This document shows, in pieces, positions 10,201-21,944 of a stretch of 22,181 bases of DNA; within the stretch, counting starts at the first letter, position 1; the number at the start of each line of letters is the position of its first letter. Under the pieces are notes generated by a model. That model saw nothing but the letters and a program-made list of their open reading frames with translations, did no database searches and was not told the DNA's origin. The stretch comes from Karstenula rhodostoma CBS 690.94 (lineage: Eukaryota; Ascomycota; Dothideomycetes; Pleosporales; Didymosphaeriaceae). Made by a program: the position numbers and the translations under genes. The DNA lies in assembly GCA_010093485.1 (NCBI GenBank), contig MU001510.1, positions 1,161,196 through 1,183,376 on the forward strand. Reading direction: 5' to 3'.

Positions 10201-13200
10201 GTATAAGGAAATATATTAGGTAAAAAAAAGCTATTTATCTATAAAGTTAAAATCTAAAACTATTATATATATACTATATTTTTTAGTTAATAGTTACCCT
10301 CCTTATAAGTAAAAATCTATAATAAGTAACTAGAAAACTATCTAGTATACCCTATCCTATAGCCTATTATTATTAAATCTCTTTATTCTATTAGTAGATA
10401 TTAGTATTATATAAATTAACGCCTCTACTTATAATATCTTTAAATACTTTTATTAATTCTATCTAGTAGTCTAGTTATATCTCTAAGAATAATATATTAT
10501 TAATAAGTATATATATATAGTATTCCTCTTCTATTTAACCTTAATAATAGACTCTAGTAAAAAACTACTTAAACTTTTAGATACTATAATTTGGCTCCTA
10601 GAAAATAATATAATTAGTAGACTATAGGTTTAACTCTACGCTACCTATTTCTAATATTAATATTATAATCTAAGGACTATTAGATTTATTTTCTTAAAAA
10701 AGATTTAGAGTAAGGCTACGCTCCTTCTCTATTACTATAAAGGTATAGATATAGATATTATTCCTTCTAAACTCTTTAGATATAAGGGTATTAACTACTT
10801 TAGTAATATTTAACTATAAAGTTTCTATAATAACCTTACTAGACTTCCTATTCCAGCACTTTATCTTTATAATCTTATATAGGAGTTCTTTCCCTACTAA
10901 CTATTTTATATTATTTTTTATATTATATATCTCTAGTAGCTTTCTCTATATATTAGGGTTATATAGAAAAGCTAGGAATTTAAGTAGATTATAGTTTTTA
11001 GTAAATTTACTAGATTTCTCTTACCTATCCTTCTTACCCTACCACTAATATATTAACTATACTATACTTATTATATTTATAGTAGTAATATAACTATATA
11101 TACTAGTCTACTTACCTCTTATAGACTTAACCCTAAGCTTACCTTTACTATATTTTATATAATCCTTCTTATACTTACGCTTAACCTTAGTATTTAGTAT
11201 ATTTTCCCCCTCTATAATCTAGTACCTCTTATCTTTATTTAGCCTTATAGTAATTTTTTTATAAACTAACTTTATTTTTATATTAACGATAGGCTTACTA
11301 TTATACTAAAGGGTATTAAGAGGCTATATAGTTATAAAGAGTAGTATAGTAAATACTATTATCTCTATAATTATTTTATAATAGTCTAACTACTATAATT
11401 TATTATACTCTATACTTATATCGCTAACTATTTTTATAATTAATTTCCCTAATATATTAAGTATTTTTACCCTAGATATAGAATCTAGCTACTAGAGAAC
11501 TTAGTATATACTTTTTATACTTACCTACTTAGACTAATAGAGCCCTAAAGTATAGAAGATATAATATCTAACCTAGTTAAAATAAGTTAGTATACTAGAT
11601 ATACCCTATATAATTAGGTAGGTACTATACACGGTATAAAAGGAATTATAAATAAAGTTAAGAATTATTTACTATTAGGTACTATTTATACCCTTATAGA
11701 ACTTATTCTATACTAAAGACTTAACTATAAGGAGTTATATATTATATAGATAGGCCTTTAAGTAATTAGTATTTAGGGCTAGGGTTCTACTATTAGGTTT
11801 TATCTTAACCCCCTTAACCTAGGTTAATAAGCTAAACTTAATCTAGATATTTAGAAAGTAGTCTAGTATAATTAGAATAATAAGGTTAGAAACTATAGCT
11901 AGTATATAGCTACTATTAGACCTAACCTTTATAATCTTAGTCTTTATAAATCCTAAAATAATATTTAACTATACTACTCTATATTAAATCTTAGATATAT
12001 TTATTTATGTATAATTCTCCTTTAGAATAGTCTTATATAGGTAAAGCTATTCTTAAGTATAATATTAAGTATATATACTAACCTCTTTAATACTAAGAGA
12101 ACTATACTAGTCTTATTTATTAAATACTTATATACTCTTTATACCTAACTTAAAAATAAACCTGAGCCTAGGGTAGCTCTTAAGGAACTGGCCACCCTTA
12201 AGAAGTATTTAAATATTATACTTAAAGCTATTAAGAGTACTATATAGAGTAATAATTAGTATACTACTAATTTTAAAAACTTTATTTAAGTATACGGTTT
12301 TATAGTTATATAGTATATACTAGTAGGTAATTAGTAGTAAGTCTTATAAGGGGTAAATAGATTTATTAGATATATTTAGTACTAGGTACTATAAGAAGTC
12401 CCTATAGGCCTAGTACTATATAACTATAGTATAGTTAACCTTATAGTACTTTATAATAACTATTTTAAGTATAAACTTAATAGTTTTACCTATACCTAGT
12501 TTATTATTATAGATACCACTACCTACTATTATATACTCTAGCCAGAAGGTCTCTATAATAAAGAGAACCTAGTAGGATTTAATTCTAATACCCTCTACTA
12601 GCCTAAAGTACTTAAAGGGGATACTATTAGTCTACTTTAGTTTATCTCTACTAAGCTAAGGGAGTACCTCTAATTTTTATTATACTATTTCTAGATAAAT
12701 CCTTATATACTTCTTAGCTAGTATAAGCTCCTTAGGTGTTTAAAAAACTAGAAGTATACTATTATAATTATTATAATTATTATCCTTAAATTTAATTACT
12801 TTATCCTCGTTAATACTATTATATAGTGCCACCTGGCCCTTATAATTACTATTAGAGTCTTTAAATAGATACTTCTTATCTTCTATATTATAGACTAAGT
12901 AGAAGCGCTTTTTTTTATAATATAAAATATACTAGACTAGAGGGGTATTACTATTAATTTTAGACTTACTATTAATTAAGATAGCCTTTTCCTTACTTAA
13001 GCTAAGGTTCTAGATACCTAGTTCTCTAAAGTTAATATTTTCTTTAAATCTAAGAGATCTATAACTATTATAGAAATTATAAGTAAACTAGATTAAACTA
13101 TAATTACTAAAAAGGTTTTTATTCTAGTTATTTTCCTTAGTATTAGTTATAACTATATTAAGATTACTATAAGTATATAAGAGAGAAGGGTACTTACTAC

Positions 13201-13276
13201 TACTAGTTAAAAACTTACTAATAATACTACTAGTAGGGTTCTTATTATCTATATTATCTAGATTATTACACGTCTT

Positions 13277-13535
13277 ATTAGAGTTACTACTATTATTACC
13301 TATAAGGTTACTAGGTAATATAGTAATAGTACCTATATATATAGTATCTTTAACTACTTAACTATAAGTAGGACTAGAACTATACTATAATATATTAGTA
13401 TTACTATTTAGGCTAACCTAACCCTTACTAAAAGTATAGCCATCTAAGTCTTAATTATTTATACTATCTAAAATAGTATATATTCTATTAGAGTTACTAC
13501 TATTATTACCTATAAGGTTATTAGGTAATATAGTA
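13277..13535 (-). repeat. in-frame direct repeat, 210-bp offset
   Basis: About 47 bases beginning ATTAGAGTTACTACTATTAT at 13277 recur nearly exactly at 13487, 210 bases later (70 codons, in frame). Within the SNF2-like gene the copies encode a Pro-Asn/Ser-Asn-Leu-Ile-Gly-Asn-Asn segment followed by Ser/Asn-rich sequence on the minus strand. This looks like an internal protein duplication in the low-complexity N-terminal part. Confidence 0.75.
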
Positions 13536-14191
13536 AGGCTATTTATAGATATACTATTTATAACTAAGCCATTCTCTATATAATAAGTAAGAGGCTCTAC
13601 TCTATCTATTTTATAGTCTTTAGTACTAGTTCTTAAGTTTATCTAATAGTATTTATAAGATAGAGGTAATAGTATATCTTTATTCTACTTTACTTCTACT
13701 CTTATTATTATACTAACTTTATTACTCTTTAGTAACTCTAGGAATAGAATAGTAGATATAGTAGCCTTACTAAAACTAAGGTTTAAGAGCTCTTAGATTA
13801 TAGTATTAAAAATTATATAGGTTTAAATAGAAATATACTTCTTCTTTACCTCTTATATATAAACGTAATAATCCTATATAGTTTTAAATAGTATATTAGC
13901 TTTTTCTACTAATAGTACCTACTATACCCTATTAGTATTACTAATCTAAAATATATTAATAATATTAAGTTTAGTTAACTTATCTAATATCTTATATTAT
14001 ATAAAGTTAAGTATAAGCTTGGTTTACTATAGTTAGGTATAAAATAAAGGGTATATTTTAGCCTAAATAGAGATTCTATATAAACTATAGTATATATTAT
14101 TAATTAGCTTATTAATTAGTTTCTTAATTAAGGCTACTACTTACTTAGGTTTATTCTTCTAGGCTAATATTTATATAATAGATAACTCTTA

Positions 14192-14310
14192 CTTAATAGA
14201 TAATTTAGGCTTAATAGATAATTTAGGCTTAATAGATAATTTAGGCTTAATAGATAATTTAGGCTTAATAGATAATTCGGGTTTAATAGATAATTTAGGC
14301 TTAACTATTA
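14192..14310 (-). repeat. 18-bp tandem repeat, six-residue units
   Basis: Units beginning GGCTTAAT or GGTTTAAT lie at 14208, 14226, 14244, 14262, 14280 and 14298, exactly 18 bases apart, nearly identical (one unit has CGGG). In the frame of the SNF2-like gene each unit reads Lys-Pro-Lys-Leu-Ser-Ile on the minus strand, with one Lys-Pro-Glu variant. Partial units flank the block. The near identity in an otherwise strongly mutated region reflects the scarcity of CA/TG sites in the unit or recent expansion after RIP. Confidence 0.9.
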
Positions 14311-14824
14311 GAGTAGTCTCCTTTACTATAAACTTAGACTTACTATACTAGTTTAGTATTATATAAAGGGCACGTACTTTCTATATATTATTAGGGATTT
14401 TTTAAATATTTAATATAGAAATCTTTTATAGTACTAGGGTAGTATAAGTATTTTAGAGAGAGGACTTATAGCCTTTATATTATATATTAGTAGGATTTAT
14501 TATAGGATAGTACTCCCTTAGCTATTCTTTAATACCCTTAAACTAGCTAGTAGTAAGGCTAAATATAGTTTTATAATTAGTATCCTTAAACTCTATAGGT
14601 TTAGAGTAAGTAGTAAACTAGGCCTAGTTAAGTAGTATTAGAGGTAGTATTATAGAAGCTTAGTATAATATAATAGCTATATAAGGCTAGAGAGGGTAGT
14701 TAGTAGTAAATAGTAGGTTATAAAATTAGGTCTATTAGTATATTTTTATATTAGTTAGTATAGGTAGTTAAAGAAGTAAATAATTTAATATAGTATTAGT
14801 GCTAGATTATATTATACTCTCTAT

Positions 14825-15777
14825 TACTAGAGTAAAGGTAAATAATAAAAGGATACTTAAAAGTAAAATAATTAAAGGAGCGAAATTACCTTACTATAAA
14901 CTAATATTTAGAGTATAGTAATTAGGTTATAAGCTAACTTCTTATAAATCTATACTAGTTTATACTAATAGATAGAGTATAGGAATTTTTATATTATATT
15001 AAGCTATTATAGCGAGCTCCCTATTATTTTAATAAAAGAGATATAAATATATACTTAATAGTAGAAAATAGGGTAAAGTAATATTAATTAGTCTAAATAT
15101 ATAGTATAATAAGCTAATTTTACCTAAAACTATATAAGAGCCTATATTAATAGGTAGAGTATAGAATCTTTATATTATACTAAGCTATTATATTAAGCTA
15201 TCGTATTAAAATCGCCATTATATAGGGGAAGGGAATTAGTAAATATATACTTAAGGATAGAAAATTAGTTATACTTAAATAGATTATATTATTTTATACT
15301 AAGATATAAAGTATATATTTTATATAGAGTATAATATTAATATAATATAAGAAGAAAGTATAAAAGGGACTATCTAGGGGTATAGAGCTATATATCTAAA
15401 TATAACTAACTAGTTAGTACTATAATATAGAGTAAGAGTAGAAAATATATTAAGAGTATTTTTCTAGACCTAGATAGTTAGTATATAATAGATAGTATTA
15501 ATCTAAAATATTATACCAGGTTACTCTACTATAGAGTAGGAGAGTAAAGAGAGATTATAGGAACTACTCTAAATTTAGCTAGTTAGTATATAATAGAGAG
15601 TATTAATTATAAATAACTTACTAGATTACTAAGTAGTATAGCTAGGAGTTAAGACTATTAAAGTAATATAGCTACTAAAGAGGGCGCGCCTATACTAATT
15701 ATATAATTAAGGTATTTATAGTCCCTACTTATTTATACTAACTATAAACTTTCTATCTATAACTAAAATACTTAGGT
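14825..15777. repeat. divergent spacer with degenerate direct repeats
   Basis: This interval separates the SNF2-like (-) and SF1-like (+) genes and shows no coding frame. A segment starting ACTAATAGATAGAGTATAG at 14964 is repeated at 15146 (offset 182), the pair continuing through AAGCTATTAT at 15001/15182 and AAATATATACTTA at 15045/15241 (offset 196, an indel of about 15 bases). A second pair, TAGTTAGTATATAATAGA-like followed by AGTATTAAT, lies at 15475 and 15580 (offset 105). An intact GGCGCGCC lies near 15684. Both promoters would have to lie in this spacer. Confidence 0.65.
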
Positions 15778-15860
15778 AGTCCCTTCTCTCTTTTACCCCT
15801 CCTTTTAATCCTATAAATAGCCCCTCTAACCTTAATACCTTTTTCTTACTTTTAGGTTTT
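15778..15860 (+). promoter_or_regulatory. pyrimidine-rich tract with TATA-like box
   Basis: TATAAATA at 15812-15819 is embedded in a C/T-rich plus-strand tract (about 15780-15850). In filamentous fungi, CT-rich tracts with or without a TATA box commonly precede transcription starts, and this one lies about 150 bases upstream of where the SF1-like helicase frame becomes clear. The tract has few CpA targets, so it would survive RIP. TATAAA-like strings are common in this AT-rich DNA, so the promoter reading rests on the pyrimidine context and position. Confidence 0.35.
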
Positions 15861-16242
15861 ATACTAGACTAGCGTGGCGAGTCTTTATAATTACACTTTA
15901 TAAATACACGCCTACCTATTTTATAAATTACTAAAGGTATACTCTCTATATATAAAAGTACTCTAATAAGCTACTAACTACTATATAGTTATTACTATTA
16001 TAGATAGTCTAGTAATATATTTTATTACTTATAATACTAGCTACCTATTACCTAAAAGAAAGTTCTCTAAGGGTATTACTATATTTATAATTTATCTAGA
16101 GAAAAAGAAGAACGCCGCCAATAATACTAATAATAAAACTAAGGATAAAGCTAATAATAAAAATAATAGTATTTATAGCCTCTATATAGGTAATATTTTT
16201 ATAAAGAAAGAACCTATTAGTAGGAAAAACTTACTACTTCTC

Positions 16243-16500
16243 TATAATAAGTATAAGTAATCTAGCCACTTTTAAGCTTAGTACCCTAACTAAATATATA
16301 ACTAGTATAAGTAATCTAGCTACCTTTAAACTAAATACCCTGGCTATCTCTATAACTAGTATAAATAACCTAGCTATCTTTAAACTAAATACCCTAGCTA
16401 TCTCTATAACTAGTATAAGTAATCTAGCTACCTTTAAGCTAAATATTCTAACTAAGTATACTATAAGTATAGTAACCTAGGTTACCTAGTATTAGACTAT
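16243..16500 (+). repeat. five CCHC zinc knuckles, 54-bp tandem units
   Basis: Five units begin at 16243, 16297, 16351, 16405 and 16459, exactly 54 bases (18 codons) apart. Each fits Cys-x2-Cys-x4-His-x4-Cys once Tyr codons (TAT/TAC) are read as former TGT/TGC or CAT/CAC; the first unit still has an intact His codon (CAC at 16267). Cys-Pro or an equivalent pair closes most units. CCHC knuckles bind single-stranded nucleic acid in retroviral-type gag proteins and in cellular RNA-binding proteins. Here they sit N-terminal to a helicase core and probably contributed substrate binding. The 54-bp periodicity is visible in the DNA itself. Confidence 0.85.
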
Positions 16501-19500
16501 TAATTACCTAATAAGTATATAGCCTATAGTAAAAAAGAATATAAATATAAAAAATATCTAAATAAGTACTCTTACTACCTAGGTACTAACTATATAGTTA
16601 ACACGTACTATATAATCTAATATATAGCCACTCCTATTAAAGTACCTATTACTAAGGATACTCCTACTAAGGTATTTACTACTATAGATATACCTATTAA
16701 AGCGCTAACTAACTTAAATACTATAGAGGATATTAGACCCCCTCTTAGTATATTTAAGGCGCTAGAGGTTAGCTAGCTAAAAATTATAATATTTATAATA
16801 GTATAGTCTAAATATATTTTATTTATATATCTATACTTAGTAACCTTATACCTAAGTAAGGACGTAGAAGGCTATTAGATTTATAAAGAAGCTATTCTCT
16901 AAATATTTATTTTTAATCTTTTATAGAATATTAAGATCTATAAGCTCTTACTTAATCTATTTTCTAATAACCCCTTACTTTTAGAGAAAGATAAGTATAA
17001 TTTTAAGTAACTTAGTACTTTAGACTATAATAAGTTCTATAAGTTAGTCTATAAAGAAAATACTATCTCTAGCCTCTACTATATTACCTGGCTAGTAGAA
17101 TTATATAAAGATAATAATAGTAAAATAATAAACTATTTTATTCTTAGTCTATTATCTAATAGTAAATAGGGCCTATTTATATCTTATATATATATACTTT
17201 AAGATATAATACTAAAGTATTATTAGGTAGATATCTACTTCTATACTACTACTACCTTATAGTTTAAAAATACTATAATTAAAGCTAATATATTAATAAA
17301 TAATTATTATATATATAATACTTTAGCTAACTAGTTCCTATATAAGAAGATTAATATCTAACTTAAAATAGAGTTACCCCCTAATATACGCCCCTAATAT
17401 AAGATTAAGGCTTATAAATAGTTTAATTACTATAATAAGTTCTTAGTTATATACTTCTTTAATACTATTATAGAACTTAAGGTAATACTAAATATAATAT
17501 TTATACTAATATATATATACCTAGTTAAGATTAGTAAGAACTCTAATTAATATCTCTACTTTATACTTATAGTTATAGATAAGTATCTAAACCTTTATAT
17601 TAATAGTAAGTTTAATATTTAGTTTCTTAGTAAAAATATAAGCGAGAGTAATATATAGTATAGAAGTATTATACCCCTAAATAGTTTTAGTAGGGGTTTA
17701 AAGTACTATATATAGGTTTAATAACCTTATAACTATAAGTCTAGATTTAACCTAGTATCTAAATTCTTAGCCAATTATATTATAAAGGCTAGAGATTATA
17801 AAGATATTAATAAGCTATAGGCTATACTAGACTATTACCTAGGAATCTAAGTCTATATTTAGACTAAGGAACTAAAGAACTAGATTAAGTATAAAATTAA
17901 TACTCTATAGAAGCTATTCTAAAAGAAGGAGAAGCTATAGTACCTACTTAATATATTTTTAAATAATAACGTACTTAGCCTTCCTATATATAACTACTTT
18001 AGCCTATATATTAAGAAGTATAGGTAGAAGATTATAGATACTACTATTAACTAAGCTACCTATACTATTAGACTAAAGGATAAGTAGCTAATATACTTTA
18101 CCTTTTTAAGAAGTTTATAAGGTATAGTTAGCCTTATATAAGGCACTAGTAGTATAGGTAAATCTAGACTAATTAAGGTTACTATATACTACTACTATAA
18201 GATATTTATAGGAGGTTATAATATAGGATAGCTCTAGGTTATTTTACCTATTAATATATAGCTAGATAAACTAGCTATATAAATATATAGCCACCTTATA
18301 GTATAATATAAAAAGCGCTATATAGACTACCTTAATACTAATATTCTATACCCTATTATAGTTCGCCGGTATATATAAGTAATAGAGAAGAAGGTTTAGT
18401 AGAAAGATATACTTACTAAATATAAGAATATTAATACTTACCTAGAGTATATACTTAGCCCTAATAATTCTACTATTACTACTAATAATAATACTACTAG
18501 TAGACCTAATATAGAGAAACTATTAATTAACTATATATTATATATATTATTAGTAAAGAAGAATAGTACCCTTAATAATATATAACTAAAGGAAGGCTAT
18601 ATATCTAAAAAATAGTAGATACTATACCTTACTAGTATCTCTATAATAGATAGACTCTACTATTCTATTACTAACCTAGACTTAAAAAAGTATAAGTTAT
18701 TCTATAACTTACTTAATAAATATAGTAAAGGCTATAAATTTAGGTCTAAGGATATAGAGATACTTAATATAGCTATAAATTATATAGTAGCCTATCTAGC
18801 TAAGGTTACCTATACTATCTTTATAATACTATATACCCTATTAGAGTATTATATATATATAAAGTTATAGGCCTATACTATATTCTAGAATAAGGCTAGT
18901 AGAATTATTAAGTATTAAACGCTTTACCCCTATATTTAGTTATAACTAGGTACCTATTATATTCTCTTTAGAGATATTTACTAACTATCTCTTATTATAG
19001 AATTGGCCAAAGCTATTAAGAACCCCTATTTCTAGGAGTAGACTAGCGTTTTATTATTTATATACCTTTTACTTAGTGGCCTCCCCTAGCTTTAGTTAGA
19101 TCTATAATACTAGTATATAGAGGATATTACTAGCTTAGTAAATATAGTCTAGCTAGGTAAGTAGCTATATACTAATTTTAGTATTAATAACTAGCCTAAT
19201 ATCCCCCTTATCTATAAGTTTTTTAAGAAGAAACTTAGTATAAAAAAGATAATTTATTTTATCTAAATTATAGGTAAGATTAATATAAACCTAATTACTA
19301 AGTTAAAATTTAATATACCCTTTATTAAATATAGTTTTAGTCTCCTAATCTAACTTTTTAATTAGGGTTTTAAGGGCGAGGATATTCTTATTATTATACC
19401 TTATATAGTATAGTATTCGGCCTATATTATAGGTATCTATATAGTTACTATATACCTATTAAGTAAGGTAAAAAACACTAATAAGTTTAAAAGTATCTCT

Positions 19501-19941
19501 AAGGATATAATAAAGGTAATAATTATTACTATTAATAGTATTTAGGGTTTAGAGAAAGATATTATATTATTTAATAGTATTATTACTAGTATCCTTAGTT
19601 TTATATCTAATATAAACTATATACTATTAGCTTTTACTTATTCTTATAATAGTATAATTATTATTAGGGATAGCACTACCTATTAGCTAGTATTAAATAA
19701 AGATAAATATTACTAGAAAACTATATACTATTAGATAGTATATTATTACTATAAGTAGAGATACTTTATAAATCTAGAGGGTAATAAGGCTAAGAAATAG
19801 TAGACTAAAATTAAGTTCCTAGTTAAGTTAAATAAAATACTTACTAACCTCTATACCTTCTAGACTATAGCTTAGGACTCCTATAATCTAGGAGATAATA
19901 ATATCTAGAAAGGCCCTATTCTAGATATCTTTAAAAAGCTA

Positions 19942-20275
19942 AATAATAATAATAGTAGTAGTAAAAGTAATAGTAAAAATAGTAGTAGTAGTAATAGTAG
20001 TAACTAGAATAATAGTAATAGTAGTAAAGATAGTAGTAATAGTAATAATAGTATCTAGAATAGTAGTATCTAGGATAATAGTAGTAGTAATAAAGGTAGT
20101 AGTAATAAAGGTAGTAGTAATAATAATAATATTATTAAAAGTAATAATAATATTACTAGAGGTAATAGTTTCTAGAATAGTAATTAGTAGTAAATAAGAG
20201 GGTAATAATATTAATAATAATAGTAAGGCTAATAGTAGTAATAAGGCTAATAATAATAGTAAAATTTTAATAGTA
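19942..20275 (+). repeat. AGT/AAT trinucleotide-rich low-complexity tail
   Basis: A long run of AGT and AAT codons with occasional AAA, GGT and TAG encodes Ser/Asn with scattered Lys, Gly and former Trp or Gln. It forms the C-terminal tail of the SF1-like helicase. The frame breaks near 20180-20230 and then a short basic Gly-containing piece follows at 20281-20330. Some AGT/AAT codons may be former GGT/GAT (Gly/Asp) where T preceded G, so the original tail could have been Gly/Asn/Ser-rich. Confidence 0.7.
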
Positions 20276-20403
20276 GTAGTAAGGCTAGTTATAGTTATAA
20301 GGGTAGAGGTAAGAACTATATCTATAATAACCCTAATAATAGTTACTATACTCTAGATAATTTTACTAAGGCTACTAGTATTATAATATTTTATAGTTTA
20401 TAG

Positions 20404-20830
20404 CAGGTAATAATATAAAGTAAATAGTTTAATTAGAATAATAAAAACTCGCCTCTATAATTAACTACTAGTTTATTATTTAAGATATAATTATATAGAA
20501 AAATAGAGGTAGGAATTAGTATATAATACTACTATCCCTATAGAAGTATTACTTAAAATTATTAATAAAGCTTAACTCCTCTAATATAAAAGGCTCCCTA
20601 TTAAAGAGTTTCTACTTAAGGTTCTAGTGTTATTAAATCTTATACTAGATAAAGGTAGAGTTAGTTTCTAATACTAGTATTACTTATTAGCTTATATAAT
20701 TATAATTAATCGTGGGGCCTACTATAGGGTAGGAACTTAACTTTCTATAAATTAAAATAAATTTATATAAATTTAGCTTTATATAAATATACCTACTCTT
20801 TCCTTATTTAGTAAAAATTTTATTATATAT
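20404..20830. other. spacer after the SF1-like gene
   Basis: No convincing frame continues past the stop region at about 20401-20403. The stretch is AT-rich with a small better-preserved patch near 20711-20735 containing CGTGGGGCC. From about 20750 it grades into TATAAATTTATATAAATTTA-type sequence that leads into the 92-bp repeat block. No terminator or RNA gene is supported. Confidence 0.4.
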
Positions 20831-21125
20831 AAACCTATATAATTTTATATAAATATTACTTTATATAAACTTATATAAACTTAACTTAATATAAATTTAC
20901 CTAATTTAATATAAGCTAGTATAATCTTAACCTTATATAAACTTCTATAAACTTCTATAAACTTATATAGACTTAATTTAATATAAATTTACCTAATTTA
21001 ATATAAGCTAGTATAATCTTAATCTTATATAAACTTCTATAAACTTCTATAAATTTATATAGATTTAACTTAATATAAATTTACCTTATTTAATATAAGC
21101 TAGTATAATTCTAACCTTTTTAAAA
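20830..21125 (+). repeat. 92-bp tandem repeat, left block
   Basis: ATAAGCTAGTATAAT occurs at 20911, 21003 and 21095, exactly 92 bases apart, and the intervening sequence matches closely (TATAAACTTCTATAAACTT, then TAATATAAATTTACCT, then TTTAATATAAGC). Within each unit a shorter 10-11-base motif, TATAAACTTC, is itself repeated two or three times. No coding potential is visible. A related unit starts near 21812 and a second 92-bp block lies at the window's right edge. Confidence 0.88.
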
Positions 21126-21800
21126 CCTCTATAATCTATTAAAATATATAATAAATTTAATAATAATAAATTAACTATAATAAATTAAATTTATCTTTTA
21201 TTTATTTATATAATAGTATACTATTTACTTTACTTATTTAATTATAGATTAAAATAAACTAATAATTATCTATATTAGTTTTTTTTTATATATAATTATT
21301 TATATAATCTAGTTATAATTTATATACTTAGTTTTTTATATTTTAATCTAAGTCTAATACTATATCTTTAAAAACTATATTTATATTAAAATTAATAATT
21401 TAGTATTTCTATTATTATTACTTTAATTATATTATTAGTAAAGAGTTCTATACTATTTATATTATAATTAGTAATTCTAATAAATAAAGTATTATCTATA
21501 TTTAAAATATAATAATAAAATTTTATATATATAATTTTAATAATTATTATAAAGATATAAAATATTTTATAACTATATTTTTATATAACTAATTACTATA
21601 ATAGATATAAAATTAATTTTATAAAAACTTTACTTTATATAAATTTATTTAATTTAATTAAAAATAATTTAAACTTAATTTTATAGAATCTACTATACTC
21701 TAGTATATAATTAATTTATATAAACTTTATTACCCTTAACTTTATATTAGTTTATATAATTTAGAAATAGGCTAGTTTAATTAAAACTTTTTTTAACTCT
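21126..21800. other. very AT-rich gene-free stretch
   Basis: Almost pure A/T with isolated C or G and long T or A runs (for example T8 near 21280). No traceable reading frame, no RNA gene and no clear periodicity. It separates the two 92-bp repeat blocks and may be a more degraded part of the same satellite. Confidence 0.5.
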
Positions 21801-21944
21801 ATTTACTTTACTATAAGCTTAACCCTATATAAATTTACCTAGTTTATTTTAAAATAATATAAATCTAATTTTATTACTAGTTTTATAAACCTAACTATAT
21901 TTATATAAAGAAATAGAAGTTTTATTTTATATAAATTTAAGTTT

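Larger units (their letters stand above)
10330..14824 (-). pseudogene. decayed SNF2-family ATPase/helicase
   Basis: A RIP-destroyed SNF2-type (SF2) DNA translocase, a family that remodels chromatin or acts in DNA repair. One minus frame is traceable for about 1,500 codons with TAA/TAG standing for Gln or Trp. The likely start is an ATA (former ATG) at 14824-14822, followed by Glu-Ser. A long N-terminal region of about 770 residues includes two repeats (18-bp and 210-bp-spaced). The ATP-binding motif is at 12505-12482 (now NKLGIGKT, expected DEMGLGKT-like), preceded by Val-Gly-Ser-Gly-Ile-Tyr as in SNF2 proteins. A DExH-like segment may lie near 12280. Motif V is at 10645-10625 (GSVELNL, expected GGVGLNL) and motif VI at 10555-10535 (RVYY.G., fitting RxxRxGQ). 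About 620 codons separate motifs I and V, so the family insert is long. Stops cluster near 10330, where it ends. It is divergently oriented to the SF1 helicase gene at its right. SNF2 assignment is fairly secure; the subfamily is unknown. Confidence 0.7.
15960..20403 (+). pseudogene. decayed SF1 (UPF1-like) helicase with zinc knuckles
   Basis: A RIP-destroyed superfamily 1 helicase of the UPF1/AAA_11-AAA_12 type, which in intact form unwinds RNA or DNA using ATP. All motifs lie in frame 1. Walker A is at 18142-18165 (GTSSIGKS). Motif Ia is at 18247-18276. Motif II is at 18889-18900 (now NKAS, fitting DEAS/DEAA after RIP). Motif III is at 18970-18993 (RDIY.LS, fitting GDxxQLP). A QYRM-like motif is at 19105-19119. 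A TPYxxQ-like motif is at 19396-19413. The QGxEKD motif is at 19528-19560 (SI.GLEKD). Motif VI is at 19621-19647 (LxLAxTR-like). Motifs I and II are 249 codons apart, the long insert typical of UPF1-like proteins. Five CCHC knuckles precede the core (16243-16500), and a Ser/Asn-rich tail with a small Lys-Gly-Arg-Gly segment follows it (19942-20330). The start is uncertain; the frame is clear from about 15960. No intact start or full-length ORF remains. Confidence 0.78.
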
